A stretch of DNA of 64,000 bases. It comes from Streptomyces fumigatiscleroticus. Lineage in GTDB: Bacteria > Actinomycetota > Actinomycetes > Streptomycetales > Streptomycetaceae. Positions 58,616 through 64,000 of this stretch are shown here, one piece after another; within the stretch, counting starts at the first letter, position 1, and the number at the start of each line of letters is the position of its first letter. The position numbers and the translations under genes are program-made. The DNA lies in the NCBI RefSeq assembly GCF_014647975.1, contig NZ_BMQF01000001.1:496001-560000 (forward strand). The letters are read 5' to 3'. The notes under the pieces were generated by a model. The model had not been told where the DNA came from. It saw nothing but the letters and a program-made list of their open reading frames with translations, and ran no database searches.

Positions 58616-58655
58616 GATTGTTGAGGCAGTGTTTCAGCCCCCCTGGAGAGTTCTC

Positions 58656-59219
58656 ATGTCTGTTCGCATCCTTGCGCTCGTCGGCAGCCTGCGCGCCGGT
58701 TCGCACAACCGTCAGCTGGCGGAGGCGGCCGCCAAGCTCGCCCCCGAGGGCGCCGAGGTAGTGGTGTACGAGGGCCTGGCCGACATCCCCTTCTACAACG
58801 AGGACGTCGACGTCGAGGGCAGCGTCCCGGCCGCCGCCGCCAAGCTGCGTGAGGCCGCCCAGGCCGCCGACGCCTTCCTGCTCTTCTCGCCCGAGTACAA
58901 CGGCACCATCCCGGCCGTGCTGAAGAACGCCATCGACTGGCTGTCCCGCCCGTACGGCGCCGGCGCCTTCGGCGGCAAGCCCGTCGCCGTGATCGGCACC
59001 GCCTTCGGCCAGTACGGCGGCGTCTGGGCGCAGGACGACACCCGCAAGGCCGTGGGCATCGCCGGCGGCCGGGTCATCGAGGACCTCAAGCTGTCGATCC
59101 CCGGTTCGGTCACCCGCTTCGCCGAGACCCACCCGGTCGACGACGCCGAGGTCGCCGCGCAGCTGACCGAGGTCGTCGCGCGTCTGCACGGCCACGCGGG
59201 CGAGGTCATCACCGCCTGA
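58656..59219 (+). CDS. NADPH-dependent FMN reductase (chromate/quinone reductase-like)
   Basis: 187 residues with a flavodoxin fold: ILALVGSLRAGSHNRQLAEA at the phosphate-binding loop and FSPEYNGTIPAVLKNAIDWLS near residue 78, the FMN-contacting motif of this family. It reduces FMN, quinones, azo compounds or metals using NAD(P)H. The divergent TetR and paired operators suggest induction by a toxic electrophile or quinone. Confidence 0.92.
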   Translation: MSVRILALVGSLRAGSHNRQLAEAAAKLAPEGAEVVVYEGLADIPFYNEDVDVEGSVPAAAAKLREAAQAADAFLLFSPEYNGTIPAVLKNAIDWLSRPYGAGAFGGKPVAVIGTAFGQYGGVWAQDDTRKAVGIAGGRVIEDLKLSIPGSVTRFAETHPVDDAEVAAQLTEVVARLHGHAGEVITA

Positions 59220-59241
59220 TCCGGCGCACCGCAGGTCCCCG

Positions 59242-59271
59242 GGGGGCCGGAGCCACCGTGCTCCGGCCCCC
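59242..59271 (+). terminator. Hairpin terminator after the FMN reductase gene
   Basis: GGGGGCCGGAG (59242-59252) pairs perfectly with CTCCGGCCCCC (59261-59271) around an 8-base loop, 23 bp after the stop codon. There is no T-tract. Confidence 0.6.
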
Positions 59272-59390
59272 TGCGCGTGTCCGCGACGCCGCGGGCGGGG
59301 GAGAACGGGCGCAGGGCGCCGTTGACAGGCGCTCGGCGGCGGTCGTACAACTGCGCGCACAGGGCCGGCCGACGAGCAGGAGGCACCGGC

Positions 59391-60578
59391 GTGCAGCGGC
59401 TTCCCCTCTCCGGGATCACCGTGGTCAGCGTGGAGCAGGCCGTGGCGGCCCCCTTCGCCACCCGGCAGCTCGCCGACCTCGGCGCCCGCGTGATCAAGGT
59501 GGAACGGCCCGGCGGCGGCGACTTCGCCCGCCGCTACGACACCACCGTCCACGGCCACTCCAGCTACTTCGTCTGGCTCAACCGGTCCAAGGAGTCCCTC
59601 ACCCTGGACCTGAAGGACCCCCGGGGCCGCGAGATCCTGCACCAGCTGCTCGACGGCGCCGACGTGTTCGTGCAGAACCTCGCCCCCGGCGCCGCCGACC
59701 GCCTCGGCCTGGGCACCGACGCGCTCACCGCCCGGCTGCCCCGCCTGATCCCATGCACCGTCTCCGGCTGGGGCACCACCGGCCCCTGGGCCGGCCGCAA
59801 GGCCTACGACCTGCTGGTGCAGTGCCAGACCGGTCTGGTGTCACTGACCGGCACCGCCGAGCAGACCGCCCGCACCGGCATCTCCGTCGCCGACATCGCC
59901 GCCGGGATGTACGCCTACAGCGGCATCCTCACCGCCCTGTACACGCGCGCCACCACCGGCACCGCCCACCCGGTCGAGGTCTCCCTCTTCGAGGCGCTGG
60001 CCGAGTGGATGGGCCAGCCCGCCTACTACACCCGGTACGGCGGCACCCAGCCCGCCCGCATGGGCACCCGGCACGCCACCATCGCGCCGTACGGCGCCTA
60101 TCCGGCCGCCGACGGCAAGGAGGTGCTGTTCTCGATCCAGAACGAGCGCGAGTGGGCCGCCCTGTGCACGGACTTCCTCGAACGGCCCGACCTCGTCGGC
60201 GACCCGCGCTTCGCCACCGCCTCCGACCGCGTCGCCCACCGCGAGGAGCTCGACGCCGTGGTCGCCGCCCGCTGCGCCCGCTCGGACGCCGCCCGGGTGC
60301 TGAAGGAGCTCCAGGAGGCCGGCATCGCCTGCGCCGGGGTCAACGACGTCGCCGCGTTCCTCGCCCACCCCGTGCTGGCGGGCCGGGACCGCTGGCGGGA
60401 GGTGGCCGTGCCCGGCGGCGCCACGGTGGGGGCGCTGCTCCCGCCCGCCGACCTCGCGGGGCTGCCCGCGCGGATGGGACCGGTGCCGGACGTCGGCGAG
60501 CACACCGACGCGATCCTGGCGGAGCTGGGCCGCACCGCCGGTGAGATCGCGGCCCTGCGCGCCGACGCCGTCGTCTGA
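59391..60578 (+). CDS. CaiB/BaiF family (class III) CoA transferase
   Basis: 395 residues. Family landmarks are VEQAVAAPFATRQLADLGARVIK near residue 13, KESLTLDLKDPRGR near 65, and SVADIAAGMYAYSGILTAL near 165, whose Asp is the catalytic residue forming the acyl anhydride. It transfers CoA between carboxylic acids, for example in formyl-, carnitine- or bile-acid-type pathways. No adjacent decarboxylase or dehydrogenase reveals the substrate. GTG at 59391 after GCAGGAGG. Confidence 0.91.
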   Translation: MQRLPLSGITVVSVEQAVAAPFATRQLADLGARVIKVERPGGGDFARRYDTTVHGHSSYFVWLNRSKESLTLDLKDPRGREILHQLLDGADVFVQNLAPGAADRLGLGTDALTARLPRLIPCTVSGWGTTGPWAGRKAYDLLVQCQTGLVSLTGTAEQTARTGISVADIAAGMYAYSGILTALYTRATTGTAHPVEVSLFEALAEWMGQPAYYTRYGGTQPARMGTRHATIAPYGAYPAADGKEVLFSIQNEREWAALCTDFLERPDLVGDPRFATASDRVAHREELDAVVAARCARSDAARVLKELQEAGIACAGVNDVAAFLAHPVLAGRDRWREVAVPGGATVGALLPPADLAGLPARMGPVPDVGEHTDAILAELGRTAGEIAALRADAVV

Positions 60579-60599
60579 CCGCCCGCCGTCCGGCCGGAT

Positions 60600-61307
60600 T
60601 CACCAGGGCAGCGGCCCGGCGGCGTCGAAGTAGCCCCCGGTGGGGCCGTCGGGGCCGGTCTGCGCCATCCGGACGATGATCTCGGCCCCCTCCTGGACGG
60701 TCTGCGTGCCCGTGTGCCCGTTCAGATCCGTGCTGGTGAAGCCGGGCTCCACGGCGTTGATCCGCATCCGCGGGAACGCCTTGGCGTACTGCACGGTGAT
60801 CATGTTGACCGCGGCCTTGGAGGCCGGGTAGGCGACGCCGGGGTAGAAGTGCGCCGGTGAGGACGGGTCGGAGAGGGCGTTCAGCGAGGCCAGGCCACTG
60901 CTGACGTTCACCACGACCGGCGCGGCGGAGCGCTCGAGCAGCGGCAGGAAGGCGTGGGTGACCCGCACGACGCCGTAGACATTGGTCTCGAACGTCGTCC
61001 GCATCACGTCGGCGGTCGTCTCCGCCGGGCCGATCACGGTGTTGTCCGCGGTGCGGCCCTCGATACCGGCGTTGTTGACCAGCACGTCCAGCCCGCCTTC
61101 GGCCTCGACGGTGCGCACGGCCGCCGCGACCGAGGCGTCGTCGGTCACGTCCAGCACGACCGGGCGTGCGCCCAGCCGTTCGGCGGCCCGGCGCCCGCGC
61201 TCGGCGTCGCGGCTGCCGAGCCAGACGGTGTGGCCCGCGGCGAGGAGGCGGCGGGCGGTCTCGAATCCGAGACCCTTGTTGGCTCCGGTGATCAGTGTCG
61301 TCGTCAT
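60600..61307 (-). CDS. SDR family oxidoreductase
   Basis: 235 residues. TGANKGLGFETARRL near residue 7, NNAGIEGR near 77, serine in NVSSGLASL near 130, and YPASKAAVN near 157. The NKGLG variant occurs in carbonyl-reductase-like SDRs. It is divergent from the XRE regulator (103 bp between starts), which probably controls it; repeated CCAGGAG/CTCCTGG elements lie in that gap. Convergent with the CoA transferase gene. Confidence 0.9.
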   Translation of the reverse strand: MTTTLITGANKGLGFETARRLLAAGHTVWLGSRDAERGRRAAERLGARPVVLDVTDDASVAAAVRTVEAEGGLDVLVNNAGIEGRTADNTVIGPAETTADVMRTTFETNVYGVVRVTHAFLPLLERSAAPVVVNVSSGLASLNALSDPSSPAHFYPGVAYPASKAAVNMITVQYAKAFPRMRINAVEPGFTSTDLNGHTGTQTVQEGAEIIVRMAQTGPDGPTGGYFDAAGPLPW

Positions 61308-61340
61308 GCCGTCCAGGTTTCCGCCCGCCGCCGCGGCCGG

Positions 61341-61379
61341 CCAGGAGTCCCCTCTTCCTGGGACCAGGAGTACCAGGAA
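61341..61379. promoter_or_regulatory. Repeated CCAGGA elements between the divergent SDR and XRE genes
   Basis: CCAGGAG occurs at 61341-61347 and 61364-61370, CCAGGAA at 61373-61379, and the reverse element TTCCTGG at 61355-61361. Together, TCCTGG-GA-CCAGGA is an inverted repeat. It is a likely binding region for the XRE regulator encoded next to it. Confidence 0.5.
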
Positions 61380-61410
61380 GCCGCCCGGCGGAAGGTGTTG
61401 ACTAAAGGGC

Positions 61411-62250
61411 ATGACGGCGACGGAACTGGGCAGCGCCCTGCGGCGCTGGCGTGACCGGGTCTCCCCCGAGGCGGCCGGGCTGCCCGTCGGGGGACAGCGG
61501 CGCGCGGCGGGGCTGCGGCGCGAGGAGCTGGCCCTGCTGGCCGGTATCTCGGTCGACTACGTCACCCGTCTCGAACAGGGCCGGGCGGCGCACCCCTCCG
61601 GGCAGGTGATCGAGGCCCTGGCCCGGGCGCTGCGGCTGACGAGCGGGGAGCGCGCCCACCTCTTCCGGCTGGCCGGGCTGGTGGAGCCGGGGCCCGAGAC
61701 CGTACCGGCGTATCTCACCCCGAGCGTGCAGCGGCTGCTGGACCGGCTGGCCGGCACCCCCGTCGGGGTCTTCGACGCGGCCTGGACGCTGCTGCTGGCC
61801 AATCCGATGTACGCGGCGCTGATGGGCGACCCGTCGGGTCTGCGCGGCTTCGAGCGCAACGGCGTGTGGCGCAACTTCCTGGGGCCGGCCGGCCGGGTGA
61901 GGCACACGCCCGAGGAGCGGCGTGCCTTCGAGGCCACGCTCGTCGCCGATCTGCGGGAGACCGCCGTACGGTATCCGGCCGACCGGCGGCTGCGGCGGCT
62001 GATCGAGGAGCTGCGCGCGCACAGCGAGCGGTTCGCCGGGCTGTGGGACGCCGGGGCCGTCGGCCGGCACCGGGCCTCCCGGAAGACCGTCGACCATCCG
62101 CAGGTGGGACCCCTGACCCTGGACTGCGACGTGCTCACCGTGGCCGGCAGCGATCTGCGTCTGATGGTGTACACGGCCGAGCCCGGCACCGAGGACGCCG
62201 AGCGGCTGGAGCTGCTCGGCGTCCTCGGCACCCAGGTGCTCGGCGGGTGA
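61411..62250 (+). CDS. XRE-type helix-turn-helix regulator with MmyB-like ligand domain
   Basis: 279 residues. The helix-turn-helix LRREELALLAGISVDYVTRLEQG is near residue 35, with the two-Arg start (RRWRDRVSPEAAGLP) typical of the actinobacterial MmyB-like group. The C-terminal half (VFDAAWTLLLANPMYAALMG) is the PAS-like pocket of that family, thought to sense a fatty-acid-like ligand. In this family the divergent gene is commonly an SDR or oxidoreductase under its control, as here. Confidence 0.9.
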   Translation: MTATELGSALRRWRDRVSPEAAGLPVGGQRRAAGLRREELALLAGISVDYVTRLEQGRAAHPSGQVIEALARALRLTSGERAHLFRLAGLVEPGPETVPAYLTPSVQRLLDRLAGTPVGVFDAAWTLLLANPMYAALMGDPSGLRGFERNGVWRNFLGPAGRVRHTPEERRAFEATLVADLRETAVRYPADRRLRRLIEELRAHSERFAGLWDAGAVGRHRASRKTVDHPQVGPLTLDCDVLTVAGSDLRLMVYTAEPGTEDAERLELLGVLGTQVLGG

Positions 62251-62272
62251 CGCCCCCGGGCGGCGGCCGGTC

Positions 62273-62998
62273 TCAGTCACCGCCGTCGAAGGGGACGCGG
62301 GAGCCGAGCACCAGCTCGCGGGCGAGGATGTCGTGGGCGACCTCGAACAGGGGCCGCCCGCTCCGGAAGGCGTGGGCGCGGATACGGACCAGGGCCTCGG
62401 CGGTGCCGACACCGAGCTGCACGGCGACCATGCCGGTGGCCTGGTGCACCTCGGCGCGGTGCAGATGGGCCGTCTCGATCATCCGCACCGAGGCGGTGTC
62501 GGGGTAGTCGGTGGAGTCGAGCAGGAGCGCGGTCAGGCGCCGGGCCAGCGCCTCCGCGTCGGCGTACTGCTGCCCGGTGAGGGCGCCCGGGCGGGCGCGG
62601 TGGCCGGTCAGCACCCCCAGCCGCACGGGGCCCAGGGCGAGCGGGAAGGCGAAGACCGCCCGCACGCCGAGGGCCAGCAGCTCCGGCACCAGACCGGGCC
62701 AGCGGCCGGGCGGCGCCGCCGTGAGGTCGGGCGCCGTGACGGCGCCGCCGGTGCGCAGGACCTCCAGACCGGGTCCGTGGCCCTGAGTGAACTGCACGTC
62801 CTCCAGCTGCGGGGCGCGCTCCCCGTGGTGGTGCAACAGCTCCGGGGAGCCGTCGTAGCGGCTGAGGGACAGGCACAGGCCGTCCAGCCCCAGCAGCACC
62901 GTGCACGCGCCCAGGGCGCCGGGGGGCAGGCCGGAAGCGGCGGTGCGGTCGGTGGTGAACGACTCCAGCAACCGGGACATGTCGGGGCTGACGGCCAT
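62273..62998 (-). CDS. GAF-ANTAR protein
   Basis: 241 residues. A GAF-like domain covers about residues 20-165. A C-terminal ANTAR module (HRAEVHQATGMVAVQLGVGTAEALVRIRAHAF) follows at about 182-235. ANTAR domains bind paired RNA hairpins and act as antiterminators. ATG at 62996-62998 with GGGAGG upstream. The next gene upstream encodes a second GAF-ANTAR protein; the two are probably related in function. Confidence 0.88.
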   Translation of the reverse strand: MAVSPDMSRLLESFTTDRTAASGLPPGALGACTVLLGLDGLCLSLSRYDGSPELLHHHGERAPQLEDVQFTQGHGPGLEVLRTGGAVTAPDLTAAPPGRWPGLVPELLALGVRAVFAFPLALGPVRLGVLTGHRARPGALTGQQYADAEALARRLTALLLDSTDYPDTASVRMIETAHLHRAEVHQATGMVAVQLGVGTAEALVRIRAHAFRSGRPLFEVAHDILARELVLGSRVPFDGGD

Positions 62999-63059
62999 TC
63001 CCGGGCCTCCCCTCGGATGAGTGCCCGCCGGCGGTGCGGGCGGCGCCGGGGCGCCGGCG

Positions 63060-63809
63060 TCACCGGGCGGATGTGTGCCCGGTGACGTCGACGCCCTTGT
63101 CGACCACCTCGCGGGCCACGTCGGTGATCCGGCGGCGGTGGCTGCGAGCGTACTGGCGCAGCCGGTGGAAGGCGTCGTCGACGCCGATTCCGTGCCGCTG
63201 GGCCAGGGCTCCCTTGGCCTGTTCGATGACGATGCGGGACTCCAGGGCGGTGTGCAGCTGCGCGGCGACGGTGGCGTGCCGGTCCACCGCGCGCTGCTGC
63301 AACAGGCCGATGGCGGCGACGTCGGCGAGGGACTGCCCCACCCGCAGCCGGTCGGGGGGCAGCGGGCCGGGGCCGTCGCGGTAGAGGTCCACGGCGCCGA
63401 TGACCTGCTCGCGCAGGCGCAGCGGCACGGCCGCCACGAAGGTGAAGCCGGCCTGCCGCGCCCGCTTGGTGTAGCGCGGCCAGTCGGCGTGGGAGTCGTC
63501 GAGGAAGACGCCCGGTATCTGCGCGCCGGCCCGGTAGCTTGCGACGCACGGCCCCTCGTTCCACTCGACGCCCTCGGCCTCCAGGGCACGGGTGCGCTCG
63601 TCGGAGGCGGCCACGTCCAGCACCTCGCCCTTGGGATCGGTCAGCAGGACGCCGGCGGCGGCGGACTCCGTGAGCGCGACGCAGTGATCGGCCAGGGTGT
63701 GCAGGAAGCCGATGACGTCGAAGTCGTCGACGAGAGTGTCGGCCAGTTCGACGAAGGCCGCGGCCAGCCGTTCCTCTCGCGGGTGCCCGGTCGTTAAGTG
63801 CCCGGTCAT
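63060..63809 (-). CDS. GAF-ANTAR protein
   Basis: 249 residues: GAF domain at about 20-165 (GVLLTDPKGEVLDVAASDE; ADWPRYTKRARQAGFTFVAAVPL) and ANTAR at about 185-235 (LESRIVIEQAKGALAQRHGI). The conserved AKG-x2-A and the helical RRLRxYAR end are intact. It is probably a signal-dependent antiterminator binding nascent RNA. AGGAAAGG precedes the ATG at 63807-63809. It is 61 bp upstream of the other GAF-ANTAR gene on the same strand. Confidence 0.9.
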   Translation of the reverse strand: MTGHLTTGHPREERLAAAFVELADTLVDDFDVIGFLHTLADHCVALTESAAAGVLLTDPKGEVLDVAASDERTRALEAEGVEWNEGPCVASYRAGAQIPGVFLDDSHADWPRYTKRARQAGFTFVAAVPLRLREQVIGAVDLYRDGPGPLPPDRLRVGQSLADVAAIGLLQQRAVDRHATVAAQLHTALESRIVIEQAKGALAQRHGIGVDDAFHRLRQYARSHRRRITDVAREVVDKGVDVTGHTSAR

Positions 63810-64000
63810 GGGATTCTCAACCTTTCCTCGCGTCCGTCCGGCAGCCGTCGACGCCGATGGCCCGGTTCCGTAGCGTAGTCGCGTGACCCTGCTGGGTGAA
63901 CCGGGCGGCGGCCCCGGTCCAGGCCTACGCCGAATCGTTCGATGTCGGGGCTTGTATGACGCTTGCACATGCCGGGGCGGGGCGACAGCCGTTCTCGGGC

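Overview
The window is very GC-rich, with the third-codon-position bias, GTG/TTG starts and closely packed genes of Streptomyces or a close actinomycete. Sequence features that fit are twin-arginine secretion signals, an iron-repressor type box, lone GAF-ANTAR proteins, many TetR/LacI/ROK/XRE regulators and a stand-alone P450. The abundance of regulators, oxidoreductases and secreted enzymes, plus visible gene decay and duplication, suggests a chromosome-arm or other accessory-rich region. No rRNA, tRNA, CRISPR or insertion sequence was seen.

Layout. 1-6 kb: a partial SDR, a PHP protein, a HAD phosphatase, a FUSC-type membrane protein, a candidate structured RNA with its own terminator, an SDR with a 19-bp-spacer (MerR-type) promoter, and an epimerase. 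6-7.2 kb: remains of a formate dehydrogenase locus, in which the start of the catalytic subunit appears fused out of frame to the end of the NrfD membrane subunit. 7.2-18.5 kb: a ROK regulator, an FBP protein, a second FUSC-type protein, a Tat lipoprotein lactonase, an iron-box DUF2470 protein, a TetR/P450 pair, a Cys-rich pentapeptide protein and a proline-iminopeptidase-like hydrolase.

18.6-32.9 kb is a complete L-rhamnose regulon. It holds a LacI regulator, rhamnose mutarotase, a four-gene ABC importer, rhamnose isomerase, a fused rhamnulose-1-P aldolase/lactaldehyde dehydrogenase, rhamnulokinase, and LutABC to take the resulting L-lactate to pyruvate. The divergent promoter region carries two matching LacI-type operators, one just downstream of each -10 box.

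33-39 kb: an FtsX/MacB-type ABC exporter pair, Tat-exported PhoD and a streptogrisin-like protease with a chitin-binding tail. 39.1-43.5 kb is the most unusual part. It is a tightly overlapping minus-strand operon with two near-identical 62-residue peptides, a truncated gene copy ending around a perfect 16-bp hairpin, a protein of unknown family, two paralogous helical proteins (DUF6895-like) and a beta-lactamase-fold serine hydrolase. 43.6-54.8 kb: a basic amino-acid decarboxylase, M20 hydrolase, RecQ with an extra C-terminal domain, a Cys-rich copper-type bundle, small stress-like proteins, SDR, pirin, peptide deformylase, a flavin disulfide reductase and thioredoxin.

54.8-64 kb: regulator/enzyme pairs. 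These are a LacI, a TetR next to a TetX-like flavin monooxygenase with three operators at exact 15-bp spacing, a TetR divergent from an FMN reductase with two mirrored operators, a CoA transferase, an SDR divergent from an XRE regulator, and two GAF-ANTAR proteins.
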